Assembly: GCF_020906275.1 (NCBI RefSeq)
Contig: NZ_CP086727.1
Span: forward strand, 434,001-498,000
Length of the DNA: 64,000 nucleotides
Direction: 5' to 3'
DNA from: Parasphingorhabdus litoris DSM 22379
Lineage (GTDB): Bacteria; Pseudomonadota; Alphaproteobacteria; Sphingomonadales; Sphingomonadaceae
Position 1 is the first letter of the stretch. Every line of letters starts with the position of its first letter. The position numbers and the translations under genes were made by a program. Shown here one piece after another: positions 42,860 through 51,177 of this stretch. A model generated the notes under the pieces. It made no database searches, was not told the DNA's origin, and worked only from the letters and a program-made list of their open reading frames with translations.

Positions 42860-43639
42860 CTAGTCCACCTCTATATGCATCGAATAGGCGAAACGTTCGC
42901 CGGGATGATAGCTCGCCGAAATTTCGAACATCCGGTCGCTTTCGTCAAAATAGCAGCGCAAGATGCGCAGCACCGGATCGCCTTTTTCCAGGCCAAGCTC
43001 AGAGAGAATGTCTTTGGTGCCCTTAATCGCTTGGATATCCTGCGTTACCCGGGCGACACTGACTTCCCCCAGCGTTTCAATCTGCCCGAACAGGGTCGTG
43101 GCGTTGACGTCGATCTGCGCGACAGCGTCGGCCAGTTCGGGGTGGACCCAGGCCTCGGTCACCGCAATCGGCCGTTTTCTGCCGGGCTTCATCCGTTTGC
43201 CGCGAAAGGCGAACCAGTCGCCATCAGCCTTGGCGCCAATCTGTTCCACAACATCTTTGGGAATGGCACCTGCTTTTTTCTTTTCAAAGGCAATGGTGGT
43301 GTCGCGGGCATATTGCAAAATCTCGCCGACGTTGCTCAGCGGTTGGTGCAGCGCACCGGCGCGGGCCGTCGCCGGCTGTACTACCGTTCCGGAGCCGCGC
43401 TTGCGTGTAATCAGGCCTTCGGCGGTCAGTTTGCGCAAGGCCTCCCGCACGGTGAAGCGGCTGACATCATATTTTTTGCACAAAACGGATTCGGTGGGAA
43501 AATCACCGGGATCGGGATAGTCACCGCGCAGCACCGCTTCGCGCAATTCATCGGCCAATTCGAGATAGCGCGGCTTCTTCTTCGACGCGTTTTTGGATTT
43601 AGCGGGCGCTTTGGCAGCCAATTTTTCTCTCCCGGACAT
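42860..43639 (-). CDS. GntR-family regulator, HutC/UTRA subfamily
   Basis: A 259-residue regulator: a Lys/Ala-rich N-tail (1-25), a winged helix (about 26-95, with CKKYDVSRFTVREALRKL and GLITRKRGSGTVV), and a UTRA ligand domain (about 110-255, with FAFRGKRMKPGRKRPIAVTEAWVHP). UTRA-type proteins such as DasR, NagR and HutC bind 12-bp palindromes built as TxGTC-NN-GACxA or close to it. TTGTCCGGACAA has that architecture, so this is my first choice as master regulator of the window. It is divergent, by 26 bases, from the 43666-52842 operon. Confidence 0.92.
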   Translation of the reverse strand: MSGREKLAAKAPAKSKNASKKKPRYLELADELREAVLRGDYPDPGDFPTESVLCKKYDVSRFTVREALRKLTAEGLITRKRGSGTVVQPATARAGALHQPLSNVGEILQYARDTTIAFEKKKAGAIPKDVVEQIGAKADGDWFAFRGKRMKPGRKRPIAVTEAWVHPELADAVAQIDVNATTLFGQIETLGEVSVARVTQDIQAIKGTKDILSELGLEKGDPVLRILRCYFDESDRMFEISASYHPGERFAYSMHIEVD

Positions 43640-43665
43640 GGGGCTGTCTTAGGACGGGTGCGGCT

Positions 43666-44916
43666 ATGACGCAAGAGAGCCTAACCGAGAAATTGGCGAC
43701 TCATTTAATGCGCCCGGTTGATGAGGCGACACGACAACGGGCGCGTCTGCATTTGCTGGATTGGTTGGGGTGCGTGGCGGGCGCGCGACAGAGTGAGGCG
43801 GCAACGCTAGCATTTCACAAATTTCAGGAAGACCCAATTCGAAAATCCATATGGCTCGGCAATGTAATGGAGATGGATGACGTTCATCGTCTTGCTACTC
43901 TCCATCCTGGACCCGTCATTTGGCCATGTCTGCTTGGCAGCGGCCCTGAGCCTATGAGTGATTTTTTGGACAATGCAGTTCGAGGCTATGAGGCTTGTAT
44001 CGCGGTCGGGTCGACTTTTGATTCAAAACACTATCGATACTATCATAACACTACTACTGCCGGTTACTTTGGAGTTGTTGCAGCTACATTTTCCTACGTC
44101 GAACGAACCAACAATAAAAGGCAGTTGGTTTCAGCAATGGGGTTGGCTGGATCGGTTGCGGGCGGCTTATGGCAGATGCGCAATGAAATCGGTCATACCA
44201 AACAATGGCATATTGCGCACGCGATTGAAACGGGAACCAACGCCGCAATATATTCGTGGGATGAGGTAATAGGCCCCCGCTTCATCCTCGAAGGTCCACA
44301 GGGTCTATATGCCGCCACCTGCGAAAATCCAAAACCTATGACTTTCCCCGATCAATGGCGCATCCATGAAGTCAGCTTCAAGCCATGGGGTGCTTGCCGC
44401 CATGCCCATCCGGCTATTGATGCGGCATTGGAACTCAAGGCCAAGCTGGGGGCGCTTGACGGTGATATTCATGTCGAAACCTATGCCGATGCCATCAGCT
44501 TTTGCGACCGCCCCGATCCGCAAACCGTTATCGAGGCGAAATTCTCGCTTCAGCATGCTGTAGCGGTAGCGGCCGAACGCGGCGTGCCGCAACTGGCGGA
44601 TTTTGAACCCGATGCCATCGCAGCTCTGGCTGATGCTCGGGCCCGTGTCACTGTTTCCGAAGCCGGTGAAATAACCACTCGCTATCCCGAACATTATGGT
44701 GCGCGGATTACATGTGGCGAAGAAGCCATTGAACTTGTCGACACGCTTGGCGATCCGGAACGACCTTTGTCCAAAGAGGGCATAATCGACAAGGCGCGGG
44801 CACTGATTGCCTGGGGCGGGCTGGCCAGCAAGGAATCGGATCGGGCGATTGATTTGGCGTTGAACGGCGATGATCCAGCAGCCATCCATGAGATGTTGTC
44901 AGAGTGGCTATCATGA
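43666..44916 (+). CDS. MmgE/PrpD family protein
   Basis: A 416-residue MmgE/PrpD protein. The family includes 2-methylcitrate dehydratase and cis-aconitate decarboxylase. Visible are ARLHLLDWLGCVAGARQSEAA, HRLATLHPGPVIWPCLLG and VSFKPWGACRHAHPAIDAAL (core FKPWGACRHAHPAID). The 5' half to about 44300 uses noticeably more A/T-ending codons than the 3' half and than the neighbours, which may show a past recombination. No TTGTCCGGACAA site was seen before it. It overlaps the second MmgE/PrpD gene by four bases. Confidence 0.88.
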   Translation: MTQESLTEKLATHLMRPVDEATRQRARLHLLDWLGCVAGARQSEAATLAFHKFQEDPIRKSIWLGNVMEMDDVHRLATLHPGPVIWPCLLGSGPEPMSDFLDNAVRGYEACIAVGSTFDSKHYRYYHNTTTAGYFGVVAATFSYVERTNNKRQLVSAMGLAGSVAGGLWQMRNEIGHTKQWHIAHAIETGTNAAIYSWDEVIGPRFILEGPQGLYAATCENPKPMTFPDQWRIHEVSFKPWGACRHAHPAIDAALELKAKLGALDGDIHVETYADAISFCDRPDPQTVIEAKFSLQHAVAVAAERGVPQLADFEPDAIAALADARARVTVSEAGEITTRYPEHYGARITCGEEAIELVDTLGDPERPLSKEGIIDKARALIAWGGLASKESDRAIDLALNGDDPAAIHEMLSEWLS

Positions 44917-46220
44917 CAGCAACCCAGGAAATTCTCGATTTCGCGGCGGCCAAACATGTCCTGCCCGACAGCACCAGGGCGGCGGCCCTTCGGTTACTCG
45001 GCGACACATTGGCCGGCGGCGCAGCCGGCGCGGTGTCCGAGGAAGCGCAAGCCATGCTAGCTGCTGTTCGCACCTGGGGCGCTGCGGATGAAGTCCGGTT
45101 GCTGGGCTTGGTGGATCGACTTCCCGCGCCATCGGCTGCCTGGTTTAATGGCTTTGCCATACATTGCCTGGAATGGGACGCGGTGCATGAACCTGCGGTT
45201 GTCCATGTCATGTCCACCGTGACGGCGGCTTTGCTGGCCAGTGCCGAACGGATGGGCGGCTGCGATGCGGACGCGTTTCTCACCGCTTTGGCCACCGGGG
45301 TGGATATTGCTAGCGGCATGGGATTGGCAGCAACCGGCGGAATGCAGTTTTTCCGCCCCGCAACGGCAGGCATAATTGGTGCGGCTCTGGCCGTCGCAAG
45401 ACTCGAAGACCTTCCCGCAGATAAATTTGCCGATATTCTCGGGCTGGCTTACTCACAAGCGGCCGGCACCATGCAGGCTCATGTCGAGGCGTCCATCGCC
45501 TTGCCGCTGCAGATCGCCAATGCCTCTCGCGCAGCAATTACCGCTATTGATCTGGCAAAGGTCGGCATGAATGGACCGCATGATGCGCTTGACGGCCCAT
45601 TTGGGTATTTCAAGCTTTTCGAACCGGGCGATTTGACACGCTATACCGATACCATTGGCAATCGCTGGCGGATTGAGGAAGTGAGCACAAAACCCTTCCC
45701 CTCCGGTCGCGCCAGCCATGGAATATTGGGCGCGATTGATGATATGATCCGTGATGGATCACTGGATCCGGCAATGGTCCAGTCGGTTGATGTGGCAGCG
45801 CCGCCGTTGATCCATCGGCTCGTTGGACGCCCTTATAAAACCGATATGACACCCGGCTATGCGCGGCTCTGCCTGCCCTTTCTCGTGCCGTTATTGCTAC
45901 GGGACGGCATCATTGATCCACGCTGTTTCCATTCGACAGAATTTGCCAATCCCGATCTGGTGAAGCTTGGCAGCCAGGTGACTGTCCGTATTGACGACAA
46001 CCCCGATCAAAATGCTCTGGCGCCGCAAAAGCTGAGCATCACGCTGTCGGACGGCAGCAGGATTGAGCGTGTGATCACCGATAATCTCGGCAGTCCTACC
46101 GCGCCGATGTCGGATGCCCAATCCCAGTCCAAACGTGATCTCGCTCATTCGCTTGCGCGCGATGATTGCGACCCCAGAATATTTGATGATCCCTTAGCTT
46201 ATGCCACGGAGCCCCAATGA
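44913..46220 (+). CDS. MmgE/PrpD family protein, second copy
   Basis: A 435-residue MmgE/PrpD protein, start ATG 44913 within the previous stop (ATGA). Marks: AAALRLLGDTLAGGAAGAVS, HCLEWDAVHEPAVVHVMST, SQAAGTMQAHVEAS and STKPFPSGRASHGILGAID. MmgE/PrpD proteins are dimers, so a heterodimer with the previous gene is possible. Reaction: dehydration, decarboxylation or isomerisation of a branched carboxylic acid; not assignable further. Confidence 0.88.
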   Translation: MTATQEILDFAAAKHVLPDSTRAAALRLLGDTLAGGAAGAVSEEAQAMLAAVRTWGAADEVRLLGLVDRLPAPSAAWFNGFAIHCLEWDAVHEPAVVHVMSTVTAALLASAERMGGCDADAFLTALATGVDIASGMGLAATGGMQFFRPATAGIIGAALAVARLEDLPADKFADILGLAYSQAAGTMQAHVEASIALPLQIANASRAAITAIDLAKVGMNGPHDALDGPFGYFKLFEPGDLTRYTDTIGNRWRIEEVSTKPFPSGRASHGILGAIDDMIRDGSLDPAMVQSVDVAAPPLIHRLVGRPYKTDMTPGYARLCLPFLVPLLLRDGIIDPRCFHSTEFANPDLVKLGSQVTVRIDDNPDQNALAPQKLSITLSDGSRIERVITDNLGSPTAPMSDAQSQSKRDLAHSLARDDCDPRIFDDPLAYATEPQ

Positions 46221-47578
46221 CTTTTCCGACCTATTTCGAAGCTTTTGATGCCCAGCAGATGCTCGCCGATTATCCTGTCGGTGATGCGTTCACCGCGCGC
46301 TATATTGGCATGTCCCGGGACGAGCTTTTTGCCATTCAGAACAGGCAGTTTTTGAAGCTGATGCAACGCGGATGGGAAATTCCCTTTTACCGTCGATTGT
46401 GGAGCAATCAGGGCATAGAGGCGGGCGATATCAAGGGGCTGGAGGATATTACCAAGCTTCCGGTTTATGACAAAAGCGATCTGATGGCCTCGGTCAACGA
46501 CTATCCGCCTTATGGGGATTTTGACGGGCGCGGAGATGCACCGGTGGTGTTCCACACCACGTCGGGCACAACGGGTCGCCCTCAACCACTGATGTTCGGG
46601 CCCAAAGGGCGGGAGATCACCAATTTGCTGGTGGGTCGGATGTATCGCTGGATGGGTCTGGGGCGCGATGATGTGGTGCAGTCTGTCTATGGTCACGGCA
46701 TGATCAATGGCGGGCACTATATTCGCGAGGCGGTGACGCATTTTACCAACGCGCTGTTCCTGAGTGCGGGCACGGGAATCGAGACCCGGTCAATCAATCA
46801 GGTCAATCTGATGGCTGATTTCAATGTCAGCTGCATGGTTGGTTTTGTCGACTATATCCGCAAGCTGGCCGATGTCGCTGCCGCAGAGGAACTGTTTGAC
46901 CGGATCAATCTGAAGATGATTATCGGCCATCTGGGAACGGAAGATCGCGCGTCAACCGAAGCGGCGTGGCAAGGGGCAAAGGCCTTTGACTGGTATGGTG
47001 TTGGCGATACAGGCAGCATTGCTGGCGAAGGCCCTGAACGCGACGGCATGTATGTGTGGGAAGACGCGCAATATCTCGAATTGCTTGATGTCGATACTGG
47101 CGCGCCAGTGGCAGCCGGAAAAACTGGAGATATGGTCGTAACCTGTCTGTTCAAGGACGATATTGCGCCCTGTATCCGGTTCAACACCCATGATATTACC
47201 GAGGAGCGCACCGACAGTAATGCCACTGGCATGGTATTCAAGCGGATTACCGGGTTCAAGGGCCGTAGTGACAATATGGTCAAGCTGCGGGGTATCAATA
47301 TATTCCCGCATGCCATTGGAGCCATTATCGAAGGGCGTAGCGACCTGACCGGGGAATATGTCTGCCGCGTCACGCGGGACGATGCCGGACGAGACGAGAT
47401 GCACGTAACGCTGGAAAGCAAAGGCAGCAGCAGCCAGGCTGAGTTGGTGGACCTGCTTCGTAAAGGCATTGGTATTGAAGTCGGCGTGGCATTGGTTGAT
47501 GCCGGAGGGACTGCAAAAGATACGCAAATTGACACGCGTCAAAAGCCTATTCGCCTGATTGATGAGCGGGGTTTATGA
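46217..47578 (+). CDS. Phenylacetate-CoA ligase-like adenylate-forming enzyme
   Basis: A 453-residue PaaK-family acyl-CoA ligase. The AMP-binding P-loop is FHTTSGTTGRPQPLMFG (about 114-130), followed by YGVGDTGSIAGE and VKLRGINIFPHAIGAIIEG in the C-domain. It joins CoA to a carboxylate at the cost of ATP. Overlaps at both ends (ATGA) tie it to the MmgE/PrpD and amidase genes. Since the amidase would free a carboxylic acid, the ligase is a natural next step. PaaK-like enzymes often take aromatic or cyclic acids. Confidence 0.9.
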   Translation: MTFPTYFEAFDAQQMLADYPVGDAFTARYIGMSRDELFAIQNRQFLKLMQRGWEIPFYRRLWSNQGIEAGDIKGLEDITKLPVYDKSDLMASVNDYPPYGDFDGRGDAPVVFHTTSGTTGRPQPLMFGPKGREITNLLVGRMYRWMGLGRDDVVQSVYGHGMINGGHYIREAVTHFTNALFLSAGTGIETRSINQVNLMADFNVSCMVGFVDYIRKLADVAAAEELFDRINLKMIIGHLGTEDRASTEAAWQGAKAFDWYGVGDTGSIAGEGPERDGMYVWEDAQYLELLDVDTGAPVAAGKTGDMVVTCLFKDDIAPCIRFNTHDITEERTDSNATGMVFKRITGFKGRSDNMVKLRGINIFPHAIGAIIEGRSDLTGEYVCRVTRDDAGRDEMHVTLESKGSSSQAELVDLLRKGIGIEVGVALVDAGGTAKDTQIDTRQKPIRLIDERGL

Positions 47579-48768
47579 TCGACTGGGATACCTTGGAAAC
47601 GGCCAACAGGCGGTTAAACGCCTTTACCGATTTTGATCGGACCGCGACGGGTGGTACCGGACCTCTTGCCGGGGTCACCGTCGGCGTGAAGGGCAATATC
47701 GCGGTTAGAGACATGCGCTGGACCGCCGGTTGCGAACTCTATCGTGACCGCGTTGCGAGCGAAGACGCTGCGGTGGTTGCAGCGCTTAGGGCAGCTGGTG
47801 GGACTATGATCGGAATGCTGAACATGGAAGAGGCCGCGCTTGGCGCAAAGACCGACAATCCTTGGTTCGGTAAAACCTTTAATCCGCACAAGGAAGGTTA
47901 TACGCCCGGCGGCTCATCGGGCGGAAGCGGAGCTGCAGTTGCGGCTGGTCTGTGCGATGTCGCGTTGGGCACGGACACAATGGGGTCTGTGCGTATACCC
48001 GCGGCTTACTGCGGCGTGTACGGATTTAAGCCCGCACAATCTGCGATTAGCCAAGATGGTTTGGAGCTGGCGGAACAATCGCTGGACTGCATCGGACCGC
48101 TGGCCCGGAATTTGGACCTGTTGGAAAAGGTGGCACGGGTCATTAGCGATTTTGGTGAGGACGAGGCGGCAACGGGATCGCTGGCAACATTGGTCGAAAC
48201 CGGTGTTGATTGTGAACTGGAAGTTATCGAAAATTTCCGCGATATAATGCGCTGGGCGGGGGAAACTATTGCCGTGGCTCAGCTCAAACATCCGTTGTCG
48301 CGCATTCGGTTTGCCGGGTTTATCAAAACAACCAAAGCCATGGCGGCCCATTTTGCGGAGGAAGATCAAAGCAAGCTTTCCGATGGTTTGAAAAAACTGC
48401 TCGCCTACGGCCCGAAACGCAGCGCCGCCGATTGGGATGAGGATCAGGCGATTCTCGAACAGACCGCTGAAACGATGCAGATGCTGGTTGCAAAACACGG
48501 TTTTTGTATCTTGCCGACCGCCCCTCAAGGTGCCTTTGCGCATAGCGAAGATGCGCCAGCCAATCAGGCGGATTATACCTGTCTTGCCAATATTTCAGAC
48601 CTGCCGGCGATCACCATTCCGTCCGGCTTTAACGATAATGGCATGCCATTGGGGCTCCAGATTCTAGCGTCAAAGGGATGCGAAGCGGATCTATTTGCTC
48701 TGGCGCGGAAGCTGGACGAGAAGTTACGCGGCTATCGTCGTCCCGAAACCTATTTGGAAATCACATAA
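47575..48768 (+). CDS. Amidase-signature hydrolase
   Basis: A 397-residue amidase-signature enzyme with a complete Ser-Ser-Lys set: Lys in GVTVGVKGNIAVRD (about residue 38), GGSSGGSGAAVAAG, and the nucleophile Ser in DTMGSVRIPAAYCG. It hydrolyses an amide to acid and ammonia. No signal peptide, so cytoplasmic. It is coupled to the CoA ligase gene by a four-base overlap. Among the amide-acting enzymes of the window this one and the isochorismatases keep their full active sites. Confidence 0.92.
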   Translation: MIDWDTLETANRRLNAFTDFDRTATGGTGPLAGVTVGVKGNIAVRDMRWTAGCELYRDRVASEDAAVVAALRAAGGTMIGMLNMEEAALGAKTDNPWFGKTFNPHKEGYTPGGSSGGSGAAVAAGLCDVALGTDTMGSVRIPAAYCGVYGFKPAQSAISQDGLELAEQSLDCIGPLARNLDLLEKVARVISDFGEDEAATGSLATLVETGVDCELEVIENFRDIMRWAGETIAVAQLKHPLSRIRFAGFIKTTKAMAAHFAEEDQSKLSDGLKKLLAYGPKRSAADWDEDQAILEQTAETMQMLVAKHGFCILPTAPQGAFAHSEDAPANQADYTCLANISDLPAITIPSGFNDNGMPLGLQILASKGCEADLFALARKLDEKLRGYRRPETYLEIT

Positions 48769-48781
48769 GAGGAGAGAAACT

Positions 48782-49087
48782 ATGCGCATCATTGTATTGT
48801 TCAATCTGAAAGAAGGCGTTGATATTGCTGAATATGAGGAATGGGCAAAAACGCGCGACATCCCGACAGCCAGCGCGCTGAGCTCGGTGACATCCTTCAC
48901 GGTTCACAAAGCCACCGGCCTGTTCGGTTCGGATGATCCGTCGCCCTATGAATATTTCGAGATTATCGACATTACCGGCATGGATGAATTTGTCGCCGAT
49001 GTGTCTGATCCCGAATTTCAGGCCATGGCCGCACCGTTTCAGGATTATGCCGATGGTCCGCAATTCATATTGACAGAAGACCTCTGA
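48782..49087 (+). CDS. HapK/RedY-like small protein
   Basis: A 101-residue alpha+beta-barrel (ferredoxin-like) protein: RIIVLFNLKEGVDIAEYEEW at the start, VHKATGLFGSDDPSPYEYFE in the middle. This matches my memory of the REDY-like HapK family, small dimeric proteins from prodigiosin-type clusters and many catabolic clusters, with unclear role. The start ATG 48782 has GAGGAGAG before it. The stop overlaps the SDR start by one base. Confidence 0.78.
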   Translation: MRIIVLFNLKEGVDIAEYEEWAKTRDIPTASALSSVTSFTVHKATGLFGSDDPSPYEYFEIIDITGMDEFVADVSDPEFQAMAAPFQDYADGPQFILTEDL

Positions 49088-49890
49088 TGTCCGGCCGCTT
49101 TGCAGGAAAAACTATCGTCGTTACCGGTTCCGGCAAGGAAAAAGGGCTGGGGCAGGGCATATTACAGCGCTTCGCCGATGACGGCGCCAACTGCGTCGTG
49201 TCGGACCTCGCCATTGGCGATCAGGAGGAGGGCGTGGCTGAAGAGTTGCGCGGGCGCGGAGCCAAAGTCGCGACCATATCCTGTGATGTCAGCGATGCGG
49301 CGCAATGTCAGGCCTTGGTCGATCAAAGCGTGGATGCTTTTGGTGCGGTCGATATTTTCGTCAACAATGCCGGTATCGGTTTCATGATGAAGCCGCTGTT
49401 GGAAGTCGATACGGCGAAGGAATGGGATCAGGTCATCGGTGTGAACCTGTCCGGTGCTTTTTACTGCACCCAGGCCGCAGCCAAAGCGATGGTCGCCGCT
49501 GGCAATGGCGGACGCATCATCAATATAGCATCGCAAGCCGCCAAAACCGGTTTCCCGCATCTGCCAGCCTATGTCAGTTCGAAACATGGCATGGTCGGTT
49601 TGACCCGGGCGAGTGCGGTTGAACTCGGCGCACATGGGATTACCGTCAACGCAGTTTGTCCCAACCATGTGACGACCGGCCTGGGTGCCCAGCAGAATGA
49701 ATATTTTTCGAAACTGCTCGGCTTTGACAGCGTAGAGGCCTATCTCGCCAATATGAGCAAGAGCAACCCGATGGGGCGGCCCGGCCTGCCATCTGATACC
49801 GCCGCCGCCTGTGCGTGGCTGGCCAGCGAGGACGCCTTTTATGTTACGGGAGAGGCGCTCAACGTCTCTGGCGGAGAGGAAATGCACTGA
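49087..49890 (+). CDS. Short-chain dehydrogenase/reductase
   Basis: A 267-residue classical SDR. Cofactor motif VTGSGKEKGLGQGI (about 12-25), NNAG (about 93-96), catalytic Ser in NIASQAAKTG and Tyr-x3-Lys in AYVSSKHG. NAD preference is suggested by the Asp in VVSDLAIGD. It oxidises or reduces a hydroxyl/keto group of an intermediate. The following gene begins at the last base of its stop codon. Confidence 0.93.
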   Translation: MSGRFAGKTIVVTGSGKEKGLGQGILQRFADDGANCVVSDLAIGDQEEGVAEELRGRGAKVATISCDVSDAAQCQALVDQSVDAFGAVDIFVNNAGIGFMMKPLLEVDTAKEWDQVIGVNLSGAFYCTQAAAKAMVAAGNGGRIINIASQAAKTGFPHLPAYVSSKHGMVGLTRASAVELGAHGITVNAVCPNHVTTGLGAQQNEYFSKLLGFDSVEAYLANMSKSNPMGRPGLPSDTAAACAWLASEDAFYVTGEALNVSGGEEMH

Positions 49891-50309
49891 TGCACTATGC
49901 CGGGGCCTGTCATTGCGGCGCACTCACGCTGGATTTTTACAGCGAAAAATCGCCGGCGGAACTTGGCGCAAGAACTTGCCAATGTTCGTTTTGCCAGGCG
50001 CATGGTGCCTCGTGGACATCTGATCCTCAAGGGCAGGTGGAAATCACCCTGTCGGGTCCATTTTCTCGCTATCGTTTCGGAACGAAGACCGCTGATTTTC
50101 TGGTCTGCGCGAATTGCGGTGTCGTTCCGGCGGTGGTCAGTGAAATTGACGGACAGTTGCGCGGCGTAGTCAGGGTAAACTGCCTAGAAGAAAGCGCGGT
50201 CTTTCTCGCACAGGCCGCGCCCATGGACCTGGACGGCGAAATACTGGATTCACGCCTGGACCGACGGGCGAAGGGCTGGACACCGGCCACGATCAAGGAC
50301 AAAAACTGA
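49890..50309 (+). CDS. GFA/CENP-V-fold zinc protein
   Basis: A 139-residue member of the glutathione-dependent formaldehyde-activating fold. Zinc ligands are visible as CHCG (about 8-11), CQCSFC (about 34-39) and CANC (about 76-79). Some members act on S-hydroxymethylglutathione, most have unknown functions. Formaldehyde or another aldehyde released in the pathway, for instance by demethylation, would fit, but this is speculative. The start ATG 49890 overlaps the SDR stop. Confidence 0.87.
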   Translation: MHYAGACHCGALTLDFYSEKSPAELGARTCQCSFCQAHGASWTSDPQGQVEITLSGPFSRYRFGTKTADFLVCANCGVVPAVVSEIDGQLRGVVRVNCLEESAVFLAQAAPMDLDGEILDSRLDRRAKGWTPATIKDKN

Positions 50310-50310
50310 T

Positions 50311-51177
50311 ATGCAAGAAGAACGGATGGATTGGCCCAACGGCGCGAAAATGGCGCTGAGCATTGTCGTCAATGTCGAGGAAGGCAGCGAGATGACCGTG
50401 GCCCGGGGCGATCGCGGCATGGAGCCGGTGGATGAACTCGGCATTCATATCAAGTCACCGATCCGCAACTATGGTAATGAGAGCAACTATCTCTACGGCA
50501 TCAAGGCGGGCGCGCCGCGCATCGTGAAGCTGCTTAAAGAATATGAGATCATGGCGAGCTGGACCGTGGCTGCCATGAGCCTTGAAAACCATCCGGAAAT
50601 TGGCGCGGCCATTGCAGATATGGGCCATGAACCGGTGAGCCATGGCTATCGCTGGGTACACCAGTTCAAGATGGATGAGGAAAAAGAGCGCGAGTTTATT
50701 CGCAAGGCTGTCACATCGATTGAAAAGACCACCGGTACGCGCCCCTATGGCTGGTTGTCGCGCTATTTCCATACCGACAATACGCGTCGGCTGTTGATCG
50801 AAGAGGGCTTTGCCTATCACATGGATGACTATTCCGGAGACATTCCATTCTGGGACAGGGAAACGGTGCCCGACAAACCGATTGCGATTGTGCCTTATCA
50901 GCTCGATAGCAACGATATGAAAATGTGGACCGATCCTGCGATGACGCCACAGCAATGGCTGGATTACGCCAAGCATAATTTCGATCAAGTCTATCGCGAG
51001 GGCGAAGAAGGCAATCCAAAAATGATGTCACTCGGCCTGCATCTACGGATCATCGGCCGCCCGGGCCGTATCTGGGCTTTCGAAGAATTTCTGAAGCATG
51101 TGCGGTCGAAAAAGGACGTCTGGGTAGCCACCCGCCATCAGATTGCCCAGCATCTGGCCAAGGTTGATCCTCTATGA
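50311..51177 (+). CDS. PuuE-like polysaccharide-deacetylase-fold hydrolase
   Basis: A 288-residue NodB-fold protein that is the most PuuE-like (allantoinase) of the three in the window: VVNVEEGSE, EPVSHGYRWVHQ with the metal His, YGWLSRYFHTDNTRRLLIEEG and HMDDYSGDIPFWD. PuuE-type enzymes hydrolyse a C-N bond in a hydantoin ring. ATG 50311 follows the GFA stop directly; ATG 50326 behind GAAGAACGG is an alternative. The gene overlaps the crotonase gene by four bases. Cytoplasmic. Confidence 0.88.
   Translation: MQEERMDWPNGAKMALSIVVNVEEGSEMTVARGDRGMEPVDELGIHIKSPIRNYGNESNYLYGIKAGAPRIVKLLKEYEIMASWTVAAMSLENHPEIGAAIADMGHEPVSHGYRWVHQFKMDEEKEREFIRKAVTSIEKTTGTRPYGWLSRYFHTDNTRRLLIEEGFAYHMDDYSGDIPFWDRETVPDKPIAIVPYQLDSNDMKMWTDPAMTPQQWLDYAKHNFDQVYREGEEGNPKMMSLGLHLRIIGRPGRIWAFEEFLKHVRSKKDVWVATRHQIAQHLAKVDPL

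Noticed and set aside
42848..43669. 273-residue plus-strand ORF opposite the GntR gene
   Set aside because: The minus strand encodes an evident GntR/UTRA protein; the plus ORF has no family features.
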